From assembly GCA_964598425.1 (NCBI GenBank), contig CAZRBV010000008.1, positions 1 through 64,000 on the forward strand: a DNA stretch of 64,000 bases, in the 5' to 3' direction. Below the pieces are notes generated by a model that had not been told where the DNA came from, searched no databases, and worked only from the letters and a program-made list of their open reading frames with translations. Positions within the stretch are counted from its first letter, which is position 1. Every line of letters begins with the position of its first letter. This document shows, piece by piece, positions 27,192 through 35,584 of this stretch. This DNA comes from UBA12567 sp964598425 (GTDB lineage: Bacteria > Planctomycetota > Phycisphaerae > Phycisphaerales > SM1A02). The position numbers and the translations under genes are program-made.

Positions 27192-27351
27192 GCGAACTCC
27201 GGGCGACACACACATGAGGGCAACGGGGAATGGGGGCGGTGGCGCCATCCGACCGACATTCCCAGCCAGTCTGCGAACCCTACGGGCTGGCTGAGGGGGA
27301 TTCAACCCTCATCCCACGCAGGCCCGGTGCAATCCCTGCTACCGTTCCTGC

Positions 27352-28239
27352 ATGGGTCGGCCCGACCTCCTCGTTATCGATTTGGATGGAACACTGCTCG
27401 ACCGGGCAGGGCAGGTTTCAGCTGAAAACATCGCGGGCCTTCGCCGCGCAGAGGCGGAATCCCTGCCGCTGGTCATCGCAACAGGGCGCACTCGAAGCGA
27501 GTCGAGGCACATTCTCGATTCCATCGCATATGAGGGGCTCCTGATCTCCGCAAGTGGATCCCTGCTCGTCGAGGCTGAAGACGGGCGAACGCTCGATCGG
27601 CGGACGCTGTCCCCTGCAATTGTTGAACAGGCCGTCGTCCATGTTGAGGCTGGGGATGCCGTGGCGATGATCTTGAAGGACCGCCATGATGCAGGGGTTG
27701 ACTATGTGATTTCAGGATCGGCCGATCTCCATCCGGTCTCCGAGTGGTGGTTTGAGGCGACTGGCGCGACCTTTCTGCGGGTGGACCGAATTGAGGATGA
27801 TCCGTTTCCCGAGCACAGCGTTCGTGTTGGCGCGGTGGGGGGAACGACGGAGTTCGTCCCGATGATTGAGGCGTTGCAGCGTTCGCTCGGCTCCCATATC
27901 CAGGCAAGGCATTGGGAGGCCGTCACCAGTTCTGAGCATGTGGGCGAACCAGTACACCTGCTGGAAGTGTTCCATCCTGAGGCCGACAAATGGACCATGG
28001 TCGAGGCATGCTGCGGTCATCGAGGGTGGGATAGTTCCCGCGCCGCTGCGGTTGGAGATGGACTGAATGACGTCCTGCTGATTGAGCAATGCGGGCTTGG
28101 AGTGGCTGTGGAGAATGCTCGGCACGAAGTTCTTGCCGTTGCCGACGCAGTGACCGATGCCCACCATGAGCACGGTGTCGCTTCACTCATCGACGATATT
28201 CTCGATGGACGGTTGTTGCTTGGTGGGATGCGTCCGTGA
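27352..28239 (+). CDS. HAD superfamily (Cof-type) phosphatase
   Basis: The 295-residue protein starts with the nucleophile motif VIDLDGTLLD and has motif II ATGRT. The C-terminal metal motif is GDGLNDVLLIEQ, near the end. The cap lies between motif II and the end, as in class IIB Cof/YidA phosphatases, which remove phosphate from sugar phosphates or cofactors. The substrate is not predictable. Its stop overlaps the GTG start of the next gene (GTGA). Confidence 0.88.
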   Translation: MGRPDLLVIDLDGTLLDRAGQVSAENIAGLRRAEAESLPLVIATGRTRSESRHILDSIAYEGLLISASGSLLVEAEDGRTLDRRTLSPAIVEQAVVHVEAGDAVAMILKDRHDAGVDYVISGSADLHPVSEWWFEATGATFLRVDRIEDDPFPEHSVRVGAVGGTTEFVPMIEALQRSLGSHIQARHWEAVTSSEHVGEPVHLLEVFHPEADKWTMVEACCGHRGWDSSRAAAVGDGLNDVLLIEQCGLGVAVENARHEVLAVADAVTDAHHEHGVASLIDDILDGRLLLGGMRP

Positions 28240-31200
28240 CCAGGGCCGCGACCGAGCTCATTCATCCCTGGCACCAGCATGAGGGTGTTGCCGTTGTGTC
28301 TGCGGCGGAAGCGATTCTCAAGGGCGTGCTGGAAGGCGAAGCTGTGGTGCACCGCGTGTTGTTGACAGACAGTCGCTCGACTGTTCGGATGCAACAAGCG
28401 CTTGTTCGCCCGGATGTTCGTGATCTACTGCGTCGACACCGGCTTGTGTGTCGTGTTGCTGGAGACGCGGGGCGCGTGATTGAATTGGGGCGGTGGAGCG
28501 CTACTGAAGGGCGACATGTGGTGGTGATCGTCGGAGGTCCAACTGTCACAGCCGGCATTCAGATGCTGGAACGAATCGGCAGTTTCGGCGGAGCCGAATC
28601 GATGGCATTGGTCATGGAGCTGTCTGAATCGTCAGCAGAGTGTCGGCCTCGAATTGCCGCGGCTGGGTTGCCAATTCTGGAAGCCTCGTGTGTGGCGAGT
28701 TTGCGAGATTCGGTCGAACACGGCCTTCGGATCAGTCGCGGGGCCAACGCTCCGTGCGTGATTGCCGCCACGCCAGAAATCATGCAGTCCGACTCCAGCT
28801 TGACTCTCTATCCGAACCGTATGGGCGACCAGGCCCCAGCCGGACTGCCACGGCGGCGCAGTCCCCGGTGGGATGAGGTGGGTGGGGCACTTCGGATTGC
28901 GAGGAGACTGGAACTCAACTCGCCTCGGGCGATGCCAAGTCCAGGTGAGCGAGCCGAACTTGGATTTGTGACGGTTGGAATGGCAGATCGTGCGCTCCGG
29001 CGATTGGAGACGCTCCTTGGTGTCGAAAGGAGATTGCCGACGCTGTATATGCGGATGACGACCCCCGTTGACGAGGCTGCGATCGAGCGATTGCTTCTTC
29101 GGTGTCGGTCGGTTGTGGTGCTGGAGCCGCCGGGCCAACTTGTCGAACTTGCTCTGGTCCGCATCGCGCAGCGAATGGCCCAGAAGGGAATGGAACCGGC
29201 GCTCGTGCTGGGGCAGGCGCTGATACACAGTGCCGAGGCGATGCACATGCTCCATCCATCGCCAATGGCTCGAATCCTCTCACCCCTGATCCAGAAAATC
29301 ATCACTGGTCCATCATTGGAATCTCGGCTGGCCGAGGCTCTGCCGCGGCTGCCGTTGCACCTTCCCCCGGATCGCTTTGGCGACTCTGCCCATGCCGAGG
29401 AACTCCGCGCACTGCTCATCGGCATGATCGACGCCGAAGAAGATGGTGGCGAAGAGGAGGAGCCGGCGGACCAGCCCGGGCAAGCCGAGCATCCTATTCG
29501 TTGGAACATTCAGGGCAAGTGGGTCGGTCCGGCCGAAGGTGTGACAGTGAACGCGGAATTCTGGGGCGCCGCTCGATTCCGTCGCTCCGGAGCTGCTGCT
29601 GTCAGGCAGGCTTCAGCCGAGGGAACCGCATGGTTACTTGTGATTGCAGCGGGGCCACCGCCTCAGGGCAGAGAGCTGGAGCGGCTTGTCGGGGGCTTGG
29701 TTCCGGCAGATCGGGCCAGCCACGTACGAGTTCTGCGTCGGAGTGGCCGGGCGCCTGCGGAGATTCAGCGAAGTATGCGGGAAGCCGCATCCGCCGAAGG
29801 CCTCACTGTTCTGATCGTGGAGGATGAGTTGCCGACTCGATTTGACGTGGCCGCGATGGAGCATGCATTGGCGGCTATCGATCGGATCGGATATCAGCAC
29901 ACGCGGCGAATCGCGTGGCCGGCGGATCGCGCGTGCGTCATTCGCGAGCCGTTGGATCTGCGGCAGCGTGAACTCCGTATGGTCGATGAAGCCATCGCCG
30001 AGGGTACGACGGTGAGTGTTGAGCCAATCTCGCTGCGGTGGCCACCCCGGATCGGAGGTCGCGTGCATCCGCTGGCTGAGCAGGTCGAAGTCGTGGGGCC
30101 GCGTCCGCCGACTCGAGGTCTCCGCGGCGATGAAGTGCCTGGAACGCCGTCATTCGAACATGCAACGCAGCCTGTATGGTCGGCCCATCTGGCAGGGTTT
30201 CGCGGAGATGCGCCGGGCTTAGCGGCCGCTGCGCTTGAGCAGGCGGCGGTCGTTATGGGCTACCACGTTGAAGTCGGCTGCGACTCCACGCCCATCGGTC
30301 CCGGCCGGCGAAGCGCGGCACAAGTCGTGTTCTGTCGCCCTCGCAACGAGGTCGAGCGGACAGCGGTTCCGCCTGTGATTCCCTGGGGCGAAGCCGATCT
30401 GCTTTTGGGGTTTGACCGCGGGGCAGTTCTCGCCGCCGTGGATCCCGATGGTCCATTTCGCGTGGCCTCGCCGAGTCGAACATCCATCTTTGCCAATACC
30501 GGGCTCTTTGAGGATGAGTTGGATCGAATTGATGATCAGGAGGAAGCGGCGGAGGTCATTCATGATCATCTGAAGAAGGGTGGATCGCACCAGGCGGTGT
30601 TGACTTCGGATCTGACCGGAGTCTGCAGATTCCGCTTCCACAACGAGCGGCTCTCTGATTTTGTGCTGCTGGGATTGGCATGGCAAGCAGGCCGAATACC
30701 GCTCTCTTTGGATGCCATGCACAGAGGCATACAGAATGTGGAGGCCCGCGGTTGGGCCCGGTTGGCGGAGGCCTTTGAATATGGTCGCTCTGCATGGCTC
30801 GACCCGGACCGGCTGCTGCGTCCTCAGGAGCGTGCGTCCGAGCCCGGGCTTCGATCCGTTCGGCGGTATCGTTTGATCTTGGCCAAGGCGAGGTTGTTCG
30901 GTCGTGACCGTGCGGGACGATTCAGGCAGGTTGCTGGCCGAGTGCTGGATGAAGTGCCCGGGCTCTTGGAGACGGCTGCGGGGCGCGAGGCGCACCGCGA
31001 TTTCATTGTCGCATTGCGTCGGTGTGTGACATGGGGTGGCTTTGAGATGGCCGAGCGATTTGCGGGCCGCATCATTTCGCTTTATCAGGTCGATCGGGCA
31101 GATACCGGGAGGGCACTGACGCGGGCGGCGATCCTTCCTCTCGCCGAGACACTCTTGATCCGAGATGCAATCTATGTCGCATCGATGGCGATCAGTACCG

Positions 31201-31586
31201 AGCACCGAAGGCAAACGCAGCAGCGGCTGAACGTTCGTCGCGGTCGAGGCGATCGGATCTCGGTGCGATATCTGACCCGACTGGAATGCATATTCATCCG
31301 TTGGCGATTTCGACTGGATCTGCGCACAAGTGACTGGATGGCGCATGTGTTGGCCGCAGCAAGGCACCTGCACCCGAAAGCCCTGCGTGGCCGGCGAAGT
31401 CAACGTCAAGTCCGAGCTCTTGTGTCAGAGGTGGTGATGCAGGCAACGAGTGCGCCGGACGATGACTATGGGTCGTGGCGGGCTGTACTTGAGATGCTCC
31501 ATGCCATGGCGCTCGACGGGCGTCTTCGGCGAATCAGTCCAGCGTCGCTTCGGCGGGAGATTCGCCGCCTTCGGCCCGATGGGTGA
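28236..31586 (+). CDS. large degenerate homologue of indolepyruvate:ferredoxin oxidoreductase
   Basis: The 1116-residue protein seems to follow the order of the long fused IorAB enzymes. The start has EAILKGVLEG, like the IorA pyrimidine-domain start. A second domain at about 240-310 contains LGFVTVGMADRAL and VVVLEPPGQ. A central region (about 480-580) stands where the thiamine diphosphate domain would be. About 655-860 resembles the IorB gamma domain (EQAAVVMGYHVEV, WGEADLLLGF, NVEARGWARLAEAFEYGR). The C-terminal 200 residues resemble the DUF6537 tail. No CxxC or ferredoxin cysteine pattern occurs anywhere, and the thiamine GDIGC motif is missing. It is therefore probably not an oxidoreductase; its real role is unknown. 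GTG start coupled to the HAD gene; the last 53 bases overlap convergent rlmN. Confidence 0.65.
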   Translation: MTRAATELIHPWHQHEGVAVVSAAEAILKGVLEGEAVVHRVLLTDSRSTVRMQQALVRPDVRDLLRRHRLVCRVAGDAGRVIELGRWSATEGRHVVVIVGGPTVTAGIQMLERIGSFGGAESMALVMELSESSAECRPRIAAAGLPILEASCVASLRDSVEHGLRISRGANAPCVIAATPEIMQSDSSLTLYPNRMGDQAPAGLPRRRSPRWDEVGGALRIARRLELNSPRAMPSPGERAELGFVTVGMADRALRRLETLLGVERRLPTLYMRMTTPVDEAAIERLLLRCRSVVVLEPPGQLVELALVRIAQRMAQKGMEPALVLGQALIHSAEAMHMLHPSPMARILSPLIQKIITGPSLESRLAEALPRLPLHLPPDRFGDSAHAEELRALLIGMIDAEEDGGEEEEPADQPGQAEHPIRWNIQGKWVGPAEGVTVNAEFWGAARFRRSGAAAVRQASAEGTAWLLVIAAGPPPQGRELERLVGGLVPADRASHVRVLRRSGRAPAEIQRSMREAASAEGLTVLIVEDELPTRFDVAAMEHALAAIDRIGYQHTRRIAWPADRACVIREPLDLRQRELRMVDEAIAEGTTVSVEPISLRWPPRIGGRVHPLAEQVEVVGPRPPTRGLRGDEVPGTPSFEHATQPVWSAHLAGFRGDAPGLAAAALEQAAVVMGYHVEVGCDSTPIGPGRRSAAQVVFCRPRNEVERTAVPPVIPWGEADLLLGFDRGAVLAAVDPDGPFRVASPSRTSIFANTGLFEDELDRIDDQEEAAEVIHDHLKKGGSHQAVLTSDLTGVCRFRFHNERLSDFVLLGLAWQAGRIPLSLDAMHRGIQNVEARGWARLAEAFEYGRSAWLDPDRLLRPQERASEPGLRSVRRYRLILAKARLFGRDRAGRFRQVAGRVLDEVPGLLETAAGREAHRDFIVALRRCVTWGGFEMAERFAGRIISLYQVDRADTGRALTRAAILPLAETLLIRDAIYVASMAISTEHRRQTQQRLNVRRGRGDRISVRYLTRLECIFIRWRFRLDLRTSDWMAHVLAAARHLHPKALRGRRSQRQVRALVSEVVMQATSAPDDDYGSWRAVLEMLHAMALDGRLRRISPASLRREIRRLRPDG

Positions 31587-32649
31587 CTCGTCCATGTGTT
31601 TCCTGACGCAGTTGTCCACACGCTGCAGCAATATCGCGGCCACGACTTGCCCGGATGTGCGTGTTGATCCTGCGGCTTCGCAGTGCGTCTTGAAAGGCGT
31701 GGACATCATCGTCAGTTGGCCGTTCAAATGGCAGACCATCGACCGCGTTGTAACGAATCAGGTTGATATTGCACCTGAGTGACGATGCGATGTCGGCCAG
31801 CTGCCGAGCGTGGTTGCCACGGTCATTGACGCCGCGTAGGAGCAGGTACTCAAGCGTGATCTCACGGCCTGTCGACTCAAAGTAGTCGCTGCATGCGGAG
31901 AGGATCTCGCTGATTGTCGCGTATTCCGCCCAGGGAATCAGTTGTCGGCGGAGCTCGTCGTTCGGCGCGTGCAGACTGAGTGCGAGTGTGACTGGCAGGG
32001 GAAACTTGGCCAACCGGCGAATGGCGGGTGGGAGGCCTACCGTCGAGACTGTGATGCGACGCGCGCCGACTCCAAGTCCCCATGGTGCGTGTATCGTTGT
32101 GATGGCCTTGGTGACGGCGGCGTAGTTTGCAAGCGGCTCGCCCATCCCCATGAACACGACGTTGGTCACGCGGCCTCCGCCGAGGTGACCGAGTCGCCAC
32201 GCCTGTTCAACAATCCGGCCTGCCGTGAGGTTGCCCTGAAGGCCCTCCATTCCAGATGCGCAGAAACTGCATCCGACTGGGCAGCCAACCTGGCTTGAGA
32301 CGCACGCTGTCCGCCGGGCATCTGCGGGGATCAACACGGTTTCGGTTGATGGTGGTGTGCCGAGTACGCCCAGCCTGGACGTCTTCTCGGGCCACTCGAT
32401 GAGCATTTTCTGAGTTCCATCGGTGGCAATCTGCCGCCGTGATTCGCGCCCTTCCAGAATGGGCAGCGCCTCAGCAATCAGCGTGCGATGATCCGTGGAG
32501 ATATTGCTCATCTCATGCGGATCGCTGACACCCTTGGCGTAGATCCAATCGATGATCTGATTCGCGGTAAAGCCTGGAAGTCCGTGATCACGGCACCACT
32601 GGCTCAGACTGATCGGGTCATGGTCGAAGAATGCGTCGAGAGAGGTCAA
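31534..32649 (-). CDS. rlmN: 23S rRNA (adenine-2503-C2) methyltransferase
   Basis: The 371-residue radical SAM enzyme methylates C2 of A2503 in 23S rRNA and, in many bacteria, A37 of some tRNAs. The iron-sulfur motif CPVGCSFC has the cysteines C123, C127 and C130. GMGEPLANY is the GEP-type SAM motif. A C-terminal cysteine (in DIAAACGQL) is the one that forms the methyl-transfer intermediate. It is coupled to ispH upstream (4-base overlap). Confidence 0.95.
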   Translation of the reverse strand: MTSLDAFFDHDPISLSQWCRDHGLPGFTANQIIDWIYAKGVSDPHEMSNISTDHRTLIAEALPILEGRESRRQIATDGTQKMLIEWPEKTSRLGVLGTPPSTETVLIPADARRTACVSSQVGCPVGCSFCASGMEGLQGNLTAGRIVEQAWRLGHLGGGRVTNVVFMGMGEPLANYAAVTKAITTIHAPWGLGVGARRITVSTVGLPPAIRRLAKFPLPVTLALSLHAPNDELRRQLIPWAEYATISEILSACSDYFESTGREITLEYLLLRGVNDRGNHARQLADIASSLRCNINLIRYNAVDGLPFERPTDDDVHAFQDALRSRRINTHIRASRGRDIAAACGQLRQETHGRVTHRAEGGESPAEATLD

Positions 32650-33704
32650 CCGCTGGCGCCAATCGTGAGGTCGACAACCTGGTGAGGCACGCCATGGCTC
32701 GTGAGGAACTCCTCGGTGGCTGCGATGTTATCCATCGTGATTCGGCGACCTTCCGGATCGATCGACCTGGATCTCATGAACTTCTTGAGAGTTCCAGGAA
32801 GCCCGAACTCGACATCTTCGTGAAAAACGTCGTGTTGCTCGACGCGGCCGCCGAATTGAGTATGCAGGTGCAGAATGAGGTCCTGGACGAGATCCTCGGG
32901 GGCACTCGCGCCTGCTGTCACCAGGACCGCTTCGGCGCCGTCGAGGACCTCCGTCGTGAGTTCGTTCCGGTCATCGACCAGAACAGCTCGGGTGCCTGTG
33001 GACTCTGCGAGCTCCCGCAGCCGCTTCGAATTTGAGCTGTTGCGAGATCCGACAACTATGACGAGCTCGCACTCTGGGGCGAGAATACGGACGGCATGTT
33101 GCCGGTTTGTCGTCGCGTAGCAGATGTCATCGCTCGGTGGCTCATGGATTTCAGGGAACTGTTGTTTGAGTGCCTTGATGATGACCGATGCGTCGGTCAT
33201 GCTCAGGGTGGTCTGGGTCAGATAGATGAGTTTTGATGGGTCGATGATCTGCAACTCAGAAATGGCCGCAGCCGAGTCGACGACTTGAATCGCGTCGGGT
33301 GCCTCGCCCCGCGTTCCGATGATTTCCTGATGTTCCTTGTGACCGACCAGCAGAATCTGCCAGCCTCGCCGAGCGTAGCGAATGGCTTCGGCATGAACCT
33401 TGGTTACCAGCGGGCAGGTGGCGTCGATGGCGATCAGCCGCCGCGCTGAGGCCGCCTTGCGCACGGCTGGGCTGACGCCATGGGCGCTGAAGACGAGAAT
33501 CGATTCTTCGGGTACGTCTTCGATGGCTTCGACAAACACGACGCCACGATCGACAAATCGATCGACCACATGCTTGTTGTGCACAATCTCGTGATAGACG
33601 TAGATTGGCTCGTCGTCGACGACGTCGAGAAGCTGGTCGACAACGTCAATCGCCATGTAAACGCCCGCGCAGAATCCGCGTGGGTTGGCCAAGAGAATCC
33701 GCAT
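32646..33704 (-). CDS. ispH: 4-hydroxy-3-methylbut-2-enyl diphosphate reductase
   Basis: The 352-residue iron-sulfur enzyme makes isopentenyl and dimethylallyl diphosphate, the last step of the methylerythritol phosphate route. The three conserved cysteines are in GFCAGV (C12), DATCPLV and ICYATTN, and the catalytic EFG-type and SSNS-type (SRNSSNSKRL) motifs are recognisable. The start ATG at 33704 begins MRILLANPRGFCAGV. The frame remains open far upstream, antisense to the hopanoid genes, but that part is not coding. It supplies the isoprenoid units that the neighbouring squalene/hopanoid genes would consume. Confidence 0.95.
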   Translation of the reverse strand: MRILLANPRGFCAGVYMAIDVVDQLLDVVDDEPIYVYHEIVHNKHVVDRFVDRGVVFVEAIEDVPEESILVFSAHGVSPAVRKAASARRLIAIDATCPLVTKVHAEAIRYARRGWQILLVGHKEHQEIIGTRGEAPDAIQVVDSAAAISELQIIDPSKLIYLTQTTLSMTDASVIIKALKQQFPEIHEPPSDDICYATTNRQHAVRILAPECELVIVVGSRNSSNSKRLRELAESTGTRAVLVDDRNELTTEVLDGAEAVLVTAGASAPEDLVQDLILHLHTQFGGRVEQHDVFHEDVEFGLPGTLKKFMRSRSIDPEGRRITMDNIAATEEFLTSHGVPHQVVDLTIGASG

Positions 33705-33773
33705 GCTGTCTCCTGAAGATGAGCGGCGTAGGCCGCCAGCGAATCGGGACCCATGATAGCCTGCGGTTCTACG

Positions 33774-34712
33774 ATGGGCACCACGATTATCGACATGCTG
33801 GAAAGGTGGGGGCCGGAGCGTTGCGAGTCTCTCTCCATCGATCAGGCGGCTGCCTATTGCCGGCGGTTGACGCTTGGCACCTATGAGAACTTCAGCGTAT
33901 TGAGTACGTTCGTTCCCGAGCGAATGAGAACCGGCGTGTGTGCGGTGTACGCGTTCTGCAGGTGGGCCGATGATCTCTAAGACGAGTCCGGCGATCCGCA
34001 GATTGCTTTGACCCGGCTCGACTGGTGGCGGCGGGAACTGGATCTCTGCGTTGATGGAATGCCTCGGCACCCGGTGTTCGTGGCCCTGGCCGCTGTGCTG
34101 GAGCGACACGAGCTCGACAGTGCGCTCTTTCACGCGCTGCTCGATGCGTTCGTGCAGGATCAGCACCAGCCTCGGTATGACACGTGGGACGATCTCATTG
34201 GCTATTGCCGTGGGAGTGCCGATCCGGTGGGGCGGTTGGTTCTGCAGCTCGCCGGCGTGCAAGCTGGCGATGAAGTACTCGCTGACAGCGATGCGGTCTG
34301 CACCGGGCTGCAGCTGGCGAATCACTGGCAGGATGTTCGGCGAGATCTGCTGGAGCGGAATCGAATCTACATTCCACTGGATCTGGTGGATCTGGACGAC
34401 TTCGAAACACGGCTTGCTTCGACCGCGCGGGTGGGGCATGCGCCCGATCGGGAGTTTCTCGCCGGCTATCGCGCGATCCTGGCGAGTCTCGTTGCTCGGA
34501 CGCGACCACTTCTTGGTCGAGTCGATTCGCTCCTTGAAGCAGTGTCTCCTGATCTTCATCCGATGTTGTGGCTCTTTGCCGCAGGCGGCCAGACGACGTT
34601 GGATCTCATTGAGCGCTCCGACCATGAGACCGTGCTCTATCGGCCATCGATATCGAAGCCACGGAAACTGCTGCTGCTGTGGCAGGCTTCTCGCCAGGGT
34701 CGGGTTGCATGA
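33774..34712 (+). pseudogene. hpnC: hpnC-like squalene synthase, interrupted by an in-frame TAA
   Basis: Read through one stop codon, this 939-base gene encodes a complete HpnC (hydroxysqualene-forming) protein of about 312 residues. TAA at 33978-33980 falls within WADDL-stop-DES, where homologues have WADDLGDE, the first aspartate-rich, magnesium-binding motif. There is no frameshift; the frame continues intact through the second motif NHWQDVRRD to the end. The stop overlaps the hpnD ATG by 4 bases. Possible explanations are a recent nonsense mutation, a sequencing error, or readthrough. A glycine codon would need more than one base change to become TAA, which is unusual for a simple error. 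The first part (33774-33980) is too short to be active. Starts at 33753 and 33795 are also possible. Confidence 0.8.
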
Positions 34713-35584
34713 GCGCCGCAGTGATGCAGGCAGCGCCAACGCGGTCGCTTGAATGGTGCCGATCTCTGGTGCGGAAACGCGCCGGGAACTTCTACTGGGG
34801 TTTGCGGCTCCTTCCTGATCCGAAACGATCGGCGCTGTTCGCGCTCTACGCCTGGATGCGGCGGGTTGATGACATTGCCGACGACGCCGTTGATACAAGC
34901 AGTGCGCAAGCACAGCTTGCCGACTTCGGAGCGAAGACCCGAGAAGTTCTGGGTGGGGCTGACCCTGGAGAGGAAGACCTCTGGCAGGCGATTGGGTGGG
35001 TCGCGCGGAATTGGTCGTTGCCCGCAGAACCCTTCGAGGACATGCTGCGCGGTCAGTCGGACGATTTGAGCGGTCGCTCAATCGATACGGCGGGGGATCT
35101 TCTTGATTATTGCCGGTGCGTAGCTTCGACGGTCGGCGTGCTGTGCGTCACCATATGGGGGTACCGCGGCGGCGAAGCGTTGGATCTGGCTGTCGAGCGA
35201 GGTGTGGCGCTGCAACTGACCAACGTACTTCGGGATGTTGGTGAGGATGTTGCTGCAGGGCGGTGTTACCTGCCAGCGGAAGATCTGCGCGCACACGGGC
35301 TGAGTGCCTCCTCGCTCGTCTCATGGCAGCGCGAGGATGCGTGCGAATCGCTCATCCGGCACTGGATCGAAATCGCCCGTACCAGCTACGACGTCTCCTC
35401 ACCGCTCGATGCGATGGTGTCGAAGGATTGCAGGCCGACACTGCGGGCGATGACGGGAATCTACCGGGCGCTGCTCGATCGCATCGACGCCTCCCCGCGG
35501 CGCGTGACATCCGTGCCGGGTGTCTCGATATCAAAGCTTGCGAAGATACTGATCGCCATCCGATCCCGCAGGGGATCGCCGTGA
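34709..35584 (+). CDS. hpnD: presqualene diphosphate synthase
   Basis: The 291-residue enzyme condenses two farnesyl diphosphates to presqualene diphosphate in the three-step HpnC-HpnD-HpnE route to squalene. Both aspartate-rich motifs are intact: RRVDDIADD in the N-terminal half and NVLRDVGED later. It starts at an ATG overlapping the hpnC stop and ends over the GTG of hpnE, so all three genes are coupled. Because hpnC is interrupted, one question is whether HpnD still has a partner. Confidence 0.92.
   Translation: MSAAVMQAAPTRSLEWCRSLVRKRAGNFYWGLRLLPDPKRSALFALYAWMRRVDDIADDAVDTSSAQAQLADFGAKTREVLGGADPGEEDLWQAIGWVARNWSLPAEPFEDMLRGQSDDLSGRSIDTAGDLLDYCRCVASTVGVLCVTIWGYRGGEALDLAVERGVALQLTNVLRDVGEDVAAGRCYLPAEDLRAHGLSASSLVSWQREDACESLIRHWIEIARTSYDVSSPLDAMVSKDCRPTLRAMTGIYRALLDRIDASPRRVTSVPGVSISKLAKILIAIRSRRGSP

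Noticed and set aside
30219..31409. Minus-strand open frame of 396 codons
   Set aside because: It is antisense to the oxidoreductase-like gene and its composition is that of a shadow frame.
34008..34712. Second half of hpnC as a separate gene with a TTG start
   Set aside because: It is in the same frame as the first half, lacks the first catalytic motif, and has no ribosome binding site of its own.
33705..35081. Minus-strand open frame that would extend ispH to 811 residues
   Set aside because: It lies antisense to hpnC and hpnD, which have clear family motifs, and ispH homologues start at the GFCAGV-proximal ATG at 33704.
35263..35580. Upstream extension of hpnE
   Set aside because: It overlaps hpnD in another frame; the Rossmann motif begins right after the GTG at 35581.
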